Shown piece by piece: positions 1-6,023 of a DNA stretch of 7,302 nt. The first letter of the stretch is position 1; every line of letters begins with the position of its first letter. Below the pieces are notes generated by a model that saw only the letters and a list, made by a program, of their open reading frames with translations, did no database searches and was not told the origin of the DNA. The DNA is from Anaerolineae bacterium (GTDB lineage Bacteria > Chloroflexota > Anaerolineae > Aggregatilineales > Phototrophicaceae). The position numbers and the translations under genes were made by a program. The DNA is taken from NCBI GenBank assembly GCA_019912905.1, contig JAIOHO010001001.1, forward strand, positions 1-7,302, read 5' to 3'.

Positions 1-1474
1 CGTGGATGATCTGCTGAGAGGTCATCATGCGCGTCCAGGAAGCGGCCAGTTCGATGCCCAGAGGCATACCTTCCACCAACCGGCAGATGCGGATGACCGA
101 CGGCATGTCGCTGCCCGCCGAGAAATCCGGCTGGACGCGTTGTGCGGCCTGCTCGAAAAGCTTGATGGAAGCAAATTCGGCAGCCTGGGGGTCCTCAGCC
201 GAAGCCGGAACACTCAACGCTTCGACGTTGTACAGCCATTCTTCCTGTAAGTTGAGCCGCTCCCGCGAAGTGACCAGCATCTTGACGGCGGGCGCGCCGG
301 CCAGGATGTGGCTGAGGACGTCGGCACCTTCGACCAGGTGCTCGAAATTATCGAGGACCAGGAGCATTTCCTGGCTGTGCAAGTACTGGGTAAGCTCTTC
401 TTCGAGCGGAAGATCCCCTTTGAAGGTCATGTTGAGGGTGTTCGCAATCGTCCGGGCGATGTAGACAGGGCTTGTGACGGGCGCGAAGGCCACAAAATAG
501 ACGCCCTGGTGATATTCCGACAGCAGTTGACCGGCGGCTTTCAATGCCAGCCGGGTCTTGCCATTCCCGCCAGGACCAATCATGGTCAGCAGGCGGCACT
601 CGGGGCGGTCGAGTTGTTCGACAATCGCATTGACCTCATCTGGACGATCGACAAACGGCGTGGCGGGAGTCGGCAGGTTGTGTGGGCTAACGACCTGCAC
701 TTCCGCGCTGATTTCGCCCGCCAGGATACGCTCGTAGAGTTCGACGGTTTCGTCTTCAGGCTCGACGCCGAGTTCATTTTCGAGGACCTGGCGGCAGGTT
801 TCATACTGCGCCATGGCTGCGCTGCGCTGGCCGTTCTGGGCGAGAAGCAGCATCATCAGGCGATGCGCCTGCTCAGACAGCGGGTCCAACTGGAGCGCCC
901 GAGTGATATGTGCGGTGCCGCTGCTATACTGCCCGCGCTGAAGGTAATAGGCCCCCAGATGGTGCAGCGTTTCCAGGACGCGGTTGCGGATGCGTTCCTG
1001 TTCGATGACCATCCAGCCTTCGAATCCGCTGGCATCACGGATGTGGAAACCTTCGAGAAAATGACCCTGATAAAGGTCGAGTGCTTTTTCCAGTTTGCCC
1101 GCCGTGACCCGCGAGAAGCTGCTGCGCTGCTCCCATTCCGAGTCGGCTTCATCCAGAGCTGCTTCAAGCTCCTGAACGTCAAGCCAGAAATTACTCTCGA
1201 TATGGATAGACAGGCTCTGGCGGGAAACAGTCAGGTATTCGGCCAGCTGCTGCTGAAGGCTCGACAGGGCGGTACGCAGGTAGGACATGGTGCGATTCTG
1301 GGGCAGATCGTCCCACAGCAGTTCGCCAAGCACTTCCCGCGGGTGTTCGCGCGGGTTGGCGGCAAGGTAAACCAGCAGGGCTTCGACTTTGCGCGATACA
1401 AAGCCCCGCACGGGCTGCCCGCCAAGTTGAATGCTCAACCCGCCGAGAGTCGTGATCTTCAACAAATCGCTCAT
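1..1474 (-). CDS. BTAD/SARP-type transcriptional regulator with NTPase (STAND/AAA) domain, C-terminus outside window
   Basis: The frame is open from ATG at 1474 to the window edge, giving 491 residues with no stop. The N-terminus (about 1-95) resembles the winged-helix DNA-binding domain of SARP regulators (starts MSDLLKITTLGGLSIQLGG). Residues about 99-250 match a bacterial transcriptional activator domain (BTAD, TPR-like), including the typical LYQGHFLEGF and ELGVEPEDET stretches. An NTPase domain follows: Walker A GPGGNGKT at 300-307, Walker B MLLVLD ending at D375, then a TSRERL motif and the GMPLGIELAA motif at 469-478 typical of NB-ARC/STAND ATPases. Relatives usually continue with TPR repeats, so roughly half the protein may be missing. 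ATG 1474 is the first start after an in-frame TAG upstream; no strong Shine-Dalgarno is seen. It probably acts as an ATP-dependent activator in the cytoplasm. Its target and signal cannot be read here. It lies 142 bp downstream of hemH on the same strand and is probably a separate unit. Confidence 0.9.
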   Translation of the reverse strand, partial: MSDLLKITTLGGLSIQLGGQPVRGFVSRKVEALLVYLAANPREHPREVLGELLWDDLPQNRTMSYLRTALSSLQQQLAEYLTVSRQSLSIHIESNFWLDVQELEAALDEADSEWEQRSSFSRVTAGKLEKALDLYQGHFLEGFHIRDASGFEGWMVIEQERIRNRVLETLHHLGAYYLQRGQYSSGTAHITRALQLDPLSEQAHRLMMLLLAQNGQRSAAMAQYETCRQVLENELGVEPEDETVELYERILAGEISAEVQVVSPHNLPTPATPFVDRPDEVNAIVEQLDRPECRLLTMIGPGGNGKTRLALKAAGQLLSEYHQGVYFVAFAPVTSPVYIARTIANTLNMTFKGDLPLEEELTQYLHSQEMLLVLDNFEHLVEGADVLSHILAGAPAVKMLVTSRERLNLQEEWLYNVEALSVPASAEDPQAAEFASIKLFEQAAQRVQPDFSAGSDMPSVIRICRLVEGMPLGIELAASWTRMMTSQQIIH

Positions 1475-1542
1475 CGACTGCTGCTCACTGTACCGATAGA
1501 AATTTACAGGCTGGCGCTAATAAGATGATCACTGTCAGGACC

Positions 1543-1548
1543 ACTATA
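1543..1548 (-). promoter_or_regulatory. Possible -10 element upstream of the BTAD regulator
   Basis: On the minus strand the hexamer TATAGT (5 of 6 to TATAAT) lies about 70 bp before the ATG at 1474. I see no convincing -35 hexamer 16-18 bp upstream, so the assignment is weak. It is flanked by a short inverted repeat, CAGGA/TCCTG, at 1537-1541 and 1548-1552, which could be chance. Confidence 0.25.
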
Positions 1549-1582
1549 TCCTGTAATGGCCTGCTTGCGCCAGCCACAGAAA

Positions 1583-1602
1583 CGGCGCTGGCCGCAGCGC
1601 CG
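1583..1602 (-). terminator. Possible intrinsic terminator after the hemQ-hemH operon
   Basis: A perfect 7-bp G+C-rich inverted repeat, CGGCGCT (1583-1589) and AGCGCCG (1596-1602), has a 6-nt loop. Read on the minus strand it is followed by TTTCTG, a short and imperfect T run. It starts 15 bp after the hemH stop codon and before the BTAD gene, the expected place for a terminator. The weak T run limits confidence. Confidence 0.5.
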
Positions 1603-1616
1603 GACCAGGGCACGGG

Positions 1617-2678
1617 TTACCCCGGCGGGCAGCAGTCCAGGCCGCAAAAATCGTGACTGGGTCCGCGCGTTCCGAGGGCGCGCCGCTGGGGGTGCGCCGT
1701 CATCCGCTCCAGAATCAACTCCCGAATCATGCGGATGAAGGTGGGATGGGTGCCGACCGTCGCCGCCCGTACCATGTTTATCCCCAGATCCCGTGCCGCC
1801 TGTGCCGCATCCGTGTCGAGGTCGTACATCACCTCCATATGATCGGAGATGAAGCCCACCGGCATAATGACGACATCGGTGACGCCGTTCGCGTGAAGCT
1901 GCTTGAGATGATCGATAATATCCGGCTCCAGCCAGGGCTGATGGGGCGGTCCGCTGCGGCTCTGATACACCAGCTTCCAACTGAGGTGATCCAGCCTGGC
2001 AGCGACTAACTGGCACACTTCGAGAATCTGCGCTTCGTAGGCGCAGCGGCGGGCCATTTCCGCCGGAAGACTGTGAGCGGTGAAGGCGATATGCACCTGA
2101 TCGCGGCGCGCCTCGGGAAATTGTTCGAGCGCCTTGCCCAGATTTTCGATGTTCGGCTCGATGAAACCGGGGTGATTGTAGAAGGCACGAATCTTATCCA
2201 CGATGGGGGCAGTCGATCCGATTTCGGCCTGTGCGCGCTGGATGTCCTCGCGGTACTGGCGGCAGCTTGAGTAGCTGCTATAGGCGGTGGTGAACAGGGC
2301 CAGCGCCCGCTGGACACCATCGTCCGTCATCTGGCGGAGTGTCTCGGTCAGGTAGGGTTTCCAGTTACGATTGCCCCAGTAGATTGGCAGATTCGGGCCG
2401 TGCTTGTCCAGTTCCTGCCGGAGAGCGGCGATGAGCGCGCGATTCTGGTCATTGAGCGGGCTGACACCGCCGAACAGGTGATAATGTTCCCCGACGACTT
2501 CCAACCGGGCACGCGGGATATTGCGACCGCGCAGGACATTTTCCAGAAAGGGGATGACGTCCTCCATGCCTTCGGGACCGCCAAAGGAAACAACCAGCAG
2601 CGCGTCGTAGGTTCGCGCCGCCTCATCAAACTGATTCTCCGGCGCGTCCTGCGGCGGCTTGAATTCCAATTCCATCAT
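1617..2678 (-). CDS. hemH: Ferrochelatase HemH (likely coproporphyrin ferrochelatase, CpfC-type)
   Basis: This 353-residue protein is a ferrochelatase. It inserts Fe(II) into a porphyrin, probably coproporphyrin III given the adjacent HemQ homologue. The N-terminal LLVVSFGGPEG (27-37) is the usual family start. The metal-binding histidine is H202 in FTAHSLP and the conserved glutamate is E282 in SDHMEVMYD; both are assigned by motif. Sequence style (SSYSSCRQYRED, SFGGPEG) is closer to actinobacterial enzymes than to Bacillus HemH. C139 plus the C-terminal CGLDCC (C345, C349, C350) are candidate [2Fe-2S] ligands, as known for some bacterial ferrochelatases. Start: ATG 2678 (another ATG at 2675), with GGAGA 12 nt upstream, slightly far. 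It follows the hemQ stop by 26 bp, so the two are very likely co-transcribed. Length is normal for the family with a short C-terminal tail. The enzyme is expected to be cytoplasmic or membrane-associated; no transmembrane segment is apparent. Confidence 0.95.
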   Translation of the reverse strand: MMELEFKPPQDAPENQFDEAARTYDALLVVSFGGPEGMEDVIPFLENVLRGRNIPRARLEVVGEHYHLFGGVSPLNDQNRALIAALRQELDKHGPNLPIYWGNRNWKPYLTETLRQMTDDGVQRALALFTTAYSSYSSCRQYREDIQRAQAEIGSTAPIVDKIRAFYNHPGFIEPNIENLGKALEQFPEARRDQVHIAFTAHSLPAEMARRCAYEAQILEVCQLVAARLDHLSWKLVYQSRSGPPHQPWLEPDIIDHLKQLHANGVTDVVIMPVGFISDHMEVMYDLDTDAAQAARDLGINMVRAATVGTHPTFIRMIRELILERMTAHPQRRALGTRGPSHDFCGLDCCPPG

Positions 2679-2704
2679 CGTGTCCGTGGTTCTCCGTGGG
2701 TTGA

Positions 2705-3817
2705 TCAGACTGCTGGCTGAGGAATAGGAGGCCGGGTGCCGACCCAGATCACGCCGTCACGGACCTCGACCTGATAGGATTCGACCGGGGCGCTGGCAAT
2801 GCCATCCAGCACGCGACCGGTCGCCAAGTCGAACTTGGCATAGTGCCAGGGGCAGGTGACTGTGCAGCCTTCAGCGTCGATTTCGCCTTCGCTCAGTGGG
2901 CCGCGCGCATGGGTACAGCGGTTGCTGATGGCGTAGAGTCCGCCGTTGAGGTGGAACAGGGCGACCTGTTTGCCATCCAGATAGACCACTTTGGTCGAAC
3001 CGGATTCCAGTTCGGATAGCGGGCAGGCGTCGATCCAGGCTTCGCGCTGTTCTTCTGGCTGGATGGGTTCCGCTACGGCTGGCCCGCCGAGTGCATCCAG
3101 GGCTTCGGCCAGGCGCATGTTGATACAGGTGAACAGGGGCGTGTCCTGAAGCGTGTAGCGGCTCGATTCCGTTTCGCGCAGGCGCTGGACGAGATCCAGA
3201 AAATCGGAGGGTTCGTCGGTTTCAAAGGCAACGATAAATTCATAATCGTCCAGGCCGAACGAATAGGTCGTATTCAGTTTGACGGAAGGATATTCCCGAC
3301 CCACCACGATATGTTCATCCATAATCCCCTGACGCGCGTGGAGCGAAAGCTGATACCAGTCACGGGTCTTGATGAAGGGATAGACGAACAGGTATTTGGC
3401 TTCGGTCGGCTGGATAATCAGGCGTTCTTCGTCCTCGCCCGGGATGTCACGAATCTGGTAAATGGAGCGCTTCGTTTGTGAGAAATACGAATAGGCCAGG
3501 TTGAGGTAAGCGCCCATACTGGTGCGCATGATGGCGGAGGCGAGTTCCTGAAAATGCAGCGGCGTTTCGGCAATCTGCCACAACAGCAGTTCTGCATCGG
3601 CGCGCGTGCCCATCAGACTGTAGGGTCGCAGCAGCATGCGCTTGTTGAAGCCTTCGATCGTGCTCTGAAGTTCGCGTTTGTGGGCTGCCTGTTTATCGGC
3701 AGGCAGCCGCCGCCAGGTAGGGTCTATGGTGTAAAAGGCGAAACGCACGTACTGGCGTTTGGTCAATTTCGCGGCGCGGTCCTGCTCAGTGGAGCCATTG
3801 GTGTGCGGTGGTCTCAT
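2705..3817 (-). CDS. hemQ: HemQ/chlorite-dismutase-like coproheme decarboxylase fused to a C-terminal Rieske [2Fe-2S] domain
   Basis: The protein has 370 residues. Residues about 18-235 are a HemQ (ChdC) domain: KYLFVYPFIKTRDWY (141-155) holds Y146, the likely counterpart of the radical-forming catalytic tyrosine, and RQGIMDEH (162-169) holds H169, the likely proximal haem ligand. YPSVKLNTTYSFGLDD follows at 176-191. The family oxidatively decarboxylates coprohaem to haem b using peroxide. A linker leads to a Rieske ferredoxin domain at about 258-365 with both cluster motifs intact: C301-T-H303 and C322-P-W-H325. HemQ proteins are usually about 230-260 residues, so the Rieske part is an addition in the same continuous frame with no frameshift. 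An upstream in-frame ATG at 3973 exists, but ATG 3817 is chosen: it has AGGAT 8 nt upstream, and the family homology begins only after it. First gene of the hemQ-hemH operon. The Rieske domain's role, perhaps electron supply or redox sensing, is inference. Confidence 0.93.
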   Translation of the reverse strand: MRPPHTNGSTEQDRAAKLTKRQYVRFAFYTIDPTWRRLPADKQAAHKRELQSTIEGFNKRMLLRPYSLMGTRADAELLLWQIAETPLHFQELASAIMRTSMGAYLNLAYSYFSQTKRSIYQIRDIPGEDEERLIIQPTEAKYLFVYPFIKTRDWYQLSLHARQGIMDEHIVVGREYPSVKLNTTYSFGLDDYEFIVAFETDEPSDFLDLVQRLRETESSRYTLQDTPLFTCINMRLAEALDALGGPAVAEPIQPEEQREAWIDACPLSELESGSTKVVYLDGKQVALFHLNGGLYAISNRCTHARGPLSEGEIDAEGCTVTCPWHYAKFDLATGRVLDGIASAPVESYQVEVRDGVIWVGTRPPIPQPAV

Positions 3818-3825
3818 GGCCGGGT

Positions 3826-3830
3826 ATCCT
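3826..3830 (-). promoter_or_regulatory. Ribosome binding site that fixes the hemQ start
   Basis: AGGAT read on the minus strand, 8 nt before ATG 3817. It supports this start over the in-frame ATG at 3973, which would add 52 residues without family similarity and run through the predicted promoter. Confidence 0.6.
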
Positions 3831-3857
3831 GCGGAAAATCTATTGAAATCTCGCCTG

Positions 3858-3886
3858 AAGATACACAAATCTACGTAAAATTGCAA
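3858..3886 (-). promoter_or_regulatory. Predicted sigma-70-type promoter of the hemQ-hemH operon
   Basis: On the minus strand TTGCAA (3886-3881) and TATCTT (3863-3858) are separated by exactly 17 nt. Each matches the consensus at 4 of 6 positions. The region is clearly A+T-richer than the genes. The predicted start near 3851 leaves a leader of about 35 nt to ATG 3817. Confidence 0.5.
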
Positions 3887-3919
3887 CGGTCGAAGTCTCA
3901 TTGTTCGTGCTTTCCCCCA

Positions 3920-3927
3920 ACTGGTCA
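3920..3927. promoter_or_regulatory. Possible operator half-site
   Basis: ACTGGTCA here is identical to eight bases of the reverse complement of the palindrome at 3990-4001. It lies about 35 bp upstream of the leftward -35 hexamer. A single 8-base match in a short region may be chance. Confidence 0.2.
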
Positions 3928-3977
3928 TCGGGAATGCTGAGGAGTAGCTAAAAATTTCGCCATCCGCCCGCATACTA

Positions 3978-3986
3978 TGCTATACT
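3978..3986 (+). promoter_or_regulatory. Extended -10 promoter of the tetR-menF-menD operon
   Basis: TGCTATACT is a TGn extended -10 with a 5-of-6 match to TATAAT (TATACT at 3981-3986). No good -35 is seen near 3958-3963, which an extended -10 can tolerate. The expected transcription start, about 3992-3994, is some 30 nt before ATG 4025. Confidence 0.55.
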
Positions 3987-3989
3987 TCA

Positions 3990-4001
3990 GACTGACCAGT
4001 C
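3990..4001. promoter_or_regulatory. Palindromic operator candidate for the TetR-family regulator
   Basis: GACTGACCAGTC has perfect 5-bp arms (GACTG/CAGTC) around a 2-bp centre. A second, offset dyad with arms TTCA (3986-3989) and TGAA (4006-4009) overlaps it. The site covers the predicted transcription start of the tetR operon, a classic place for autorepression. Palindromes of this general form are common for TetR-family proteins. That this particular TetR binds it is inferred from position. Confidence 0.55.
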
Positions 4002-4013
4002 GGTTTGAAGACC

Positions 4014-4018
4014 AGGGA
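4014..4018 (+). promoter_or_regulatory. Ribosome binding site that fixes the tetR start
   Basis: AGGGA lies 6 nt before ATG 4025. This favours ATG 4025 over the in-frame ATG at 3977, which overlaps the predicted -10 element and lacks a ribosome binding site. Confidence 0.7.
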
Positions 4019-4024
4019 CAGACG

Positions 4025-4624
4025 ATGAAACCTGAACAAACGGCGCGGGACCCCGACCACACGCGCGAGCGCATCCTCGACGCCGCGCTCGACCGCTTTG
4101 CCAGCAAAGGCTACCACGATACCCGCCTGGACGAAATTGCGGAGGAATCCGGCACGTCGAAGGGGGCGATCTATTTTCATTTCCCGAACAAGGAGCGCCT
4201 GTTCCTGGCTCTGGTGGACCAGTTTGCCGATCTGCTGGAGCGCCGGGTTACCGAGGCGATCACCCAGGAAGCGGAAGGAATCGTTCGGGTGGAGGCTGCG
4301 CTGCGGGCCTGCCTGGAAACATTTGGCAAGTACCGCCGTCCGGCCAAACTGCTGCTGGTACAGGCGGTGGGGTTGGGCAGCGCCTTCGAAAAAAAGCGGA
4401 TGGAGATCAACGACCGGTTTGCGGGACTGATCCAGACCTATATCGAAGAAGCGATTGCAGTGGGCGACATTGCCCCGGTCGATACCGAAGTCGTGTCGCA
4501 TGCCTGGATGGGCGCGATTTATGCGGTCGTCATCCGTTGGGTGTATACCGGTGAACCGGAGCCGCAGCGAATCCTGTCGGCCCTGCTTCCCCTGCTGCTC
4601 AAGAGCGTGGGTTACGAGAGGTAA
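4025..4624 (+). CDS. TetR/AcrR-family transcriptional regulator
   Basis: The 199-residue length is typical of TetR repressors. The N-terminal domain is textbook: HTRERILDAALDRFASKGY (12-30), then the helix-turn-helix with LDEIAEESGTSKGAIYFHF (35-53) and NKERLF just after it. The remaining helical part (about 60-199) would form the ligand-binding and dimerisation domain; it contains no feature that reveals the ligand. The protein probably binds DNA as a dimer and is released by a small molecule. The palindrome at 3990-4001, immediately upstream, suggests autorepression. Its stop codon is 4 bp before menF, so it is very likely co-transcribed and translationally coupled with menF and menD. Regulation of menaquinone genes, and possibly of the divergent hemQ operon, is inferred from layout. 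It is not a recognisable named family member. Confidence 0.95.
   Translation: MKPEQTARDPDHTRERILDAALDRFASKGYHDTRLDEIAEESGTSKGAIYFHFPNKERLFLALVDQFADLLERRVTEAITQEAEGIVRVEAALRACLETFGKYRRPAKLLLVQAVGLGSAFEKKRMEINDRFAGLIQTYIEEAIAVGDIAPVDTEVVSHAWMGAIYAVVIRWVYTGEPEPQRILSALLPLLLKSVGYER
4616..4621 (+). promoter_or_regulatory. Ribosome binding site that fixes the menF start
   Basis: GAGAGG at the 3' end of tetR, 7 nt before ATG 4629. The menF frame remains open upstream to 4455 inside tetR, but that part is an out-of-frame reading of the regulator and has no family similarity. Confidence 0.65.
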
Positions 4625-4628
4625 GCGC

Positions 4629-6020
4629 ATGGCTGCGGTCGAGATACCTGTGACGAATCCCTATGGCCGCCTGGTGAGCATCAGCCAGCCCTGCGATGGA
4701 CTGACTGCGCGGGGCCTGCTGCGATTGGCTCAGGGCCAGGAACGATTCTACTGGGAAAACCGGCGCGATGATTTTGCCCTGGCGGGCTTCGGCATGGCCG
4801 CTGAACTGGTGGCCTGGGGGCCGGACCGGTTCGACTCGATGCGGCGGCAGGCGGAGAGTTTATTTGCAGGGGCGTCCATTCAGCAGAATGGGCAAGCACT
4901 GGCCGGGCCGCGTCTGTTCGGAGGTTTTGCATTTCAGGATGATTTTGTGCCGGATAACACCTGGACCGTGTACGCACCGGCCTACTTTATCCTGCCGCAT
5001 TATCAACTGGCTCAGGTGGGTGACTCGGCCTGGCTGACGATCAACGTGCATCTCCCAGCCGATGAAGATCCCGAGGAACTCATTCCCCAACTGCGTGAGG
5101 CACTGGCGACTCGCGCCGAGTCGCTGCTGGCGGAGCAGGCGCGTATGTCCGGGCCGGAAGACACTGCCGGGGAACCGCTTGACGTGAATTATCCCATGCC
5201 GTATAGGACCTGGGAAAAGAGCATTACTGATGCGATACATCGCATCAGGACGACGGCCTTACAAAAAGTTGTGCTGTCGCGCGTGGCGGAAATTCGTTTT
5301 GCGGATCACGTGCAGGTGGATGCCGCGCTGGATTACCTGGGCGAGCACTATGCCGACTGCTACCGCTTCCTGTTCGAGCCGCGCCCGCATCATGCCTTTT
5401 ATGGGGCGACGCCGGAACTCCTGGCGCAGGTCGAAGGGCGCAGGCTGACGACGATGGGCCTGGCCGGGTCGATTCGGCGTGGGCAGACGCCGGAAGAGGA
5501 CGCGGCCTACGCGCAGCAGATTCTGAACGATCCGAAAGAGCGGCACGAACATGCGCTGGTGGTTGAGACGCTGCGCGAACGATTGGACGAACTTGCCGAG
5601 CAGTTGACCATTTCCGATACGCCGGGCATCCTGCAATTGAGCAATATTCAGCACCTGTACACGCCAGTTCAGGGCGTTCTGAAAGAGGATCTGGGCGTAC
5701 TGCCGGTGATTGAACAACTGCATCCGACCCCGGCGCTGGGGGGCAAACCGCGCGATCTGGCGCTGGCGTTCATCCGTCATGCGGAACCGGTGCCGCGCGG
5801 CTGGTACGGCGCGCCCATCGGCTGGGTGGATGCGAATCTGGACGGCATGTTCGGCGTGGCGATTCGCTCGGCGGTGAGCCAGGACCGGCGCGTCTGGCTG
5901 TATGCCGGGGTCGGTATCGTGGCCGACAGCGTGCCGCAGAAGGAGTGGGATGAAACTGCACTCAAATTCCGGCCCATGCTGGGGGCGCTGGGCATTCGAG
6001 ATCAGGCACTGGTGAGGTAG
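4629..6020 (+). CDS. menF: Isochorismate synthase MenF
   Basis: This 463-residue protein belongs to the chorismate-utilising enzyme family and isomerises chorismate to isochorismate, the first committed step of menaquinone synthesis. The N-terminal half (1-195) is the variable part. The conserved chorismate-binding domain covers about 195-455. Motifs in order: LQKVVLSR (211-218) with K213, the likely water-activating lysine; FYGATPELL (257-265) with E263, the likely general acid; GLAGSIRRG (277-285); KERHEH (303-308) with E307; HPTPALGG (365-372); RGWYGAPIGW (390-399); and GVGIVADS (427-434) followed by E439 and K446. E307 and E439 are the likely Mg2+ ligands. Residue roles are assigned by motif comparison with EntC/MenF. 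Siderophore (EntC/DhbC) or salicylate enzymes share this fold, but menD directly downstream argues for MenF. It follows tetR by 4 bp and precedes menD by 3 bp. Confidence 0.95.
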   Translation: MAAVEIPVTNPYGRLVSISQPCDGLTARGLLRLAQGQERFYWENRRDDFALAGFGMAAELVAWGPDRFDSMRRQAESLFAGASIQQNGQALAGPRLFGGFAFQDDFVPDNTWTVYAPAYFILPHYQLAQVGDSAWLTINVHLPADEDPEELIPQLREALATRAESLLAEQARMSGPEDTAGEPLDVNYPMPYRTWEKSITDAIHRIRTTALQKVVLSRVAEIRFADHVQVDAALDYLGEHYADCYRFLFEPRPHHAFYGATPELLAQVEGRRLTTMGLAGSIRRGQTPEEDAAYAQQILNDPKERHEHALVVETLRERLDELAEQLTISDTPGILQLSNIQHLYTPVQGVLKEDLGVLPVIEQLHPTPALGGKPRDLALAFIRHAEPVPRGWYGAPIGWVDANLDGMFGVAIRSAVSQDRRVWLYAGVGIVADSVPQKEWDETALKFRPMLGALGIRDQALVR

Positions 6021-6023
6021 GCT

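Noticed and set aside
308..1528. Long plus-strand open frame (406 codons)
   Set aside because: It lies opposite the BTAD regulator, whose minus-strand frame has clear domain motifs (Walker A and B, BTAD). The plus-strand product shows no recognisable motif, and it results from high G+C.
1504..2016. Minus-strand open frame (170 codons) overlapping the 3' part of hemH
   Set aside because: Out-of-frame reading of hemH, low-complexity Arg/Gly/His composition, no motif.
3818..3973. 52-residue N-terminal extension of HemQ from ATG 3973
   Set aside because: It would cross the predicted promoter, has no family similarity and no ribosome binding site; ATG 3817 has one.
3977..4024. 16-residue N-terminal extension of the TetR protein from ATG 3977
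   Set aside because: That ATG overlaps the extended -10 element, and the operator would then lie inside the coding region; AGGGA before ATG 4025 is better placed.
4455..4628. Upstream extension of the menF frame into tetR
   Set aside because: The added 58 residues are an out-of-frame reading of tetR; GAGAGG precedes ATG 4629 and MenF similarity starts after it.
3980..4630. Minus-strand open frame (216 codons) opposite the TetR gene
   Set aside because: Antisense shadow; the plus-strand frame has a textbook TetR helix-turn-helix and a ribosome binding site.
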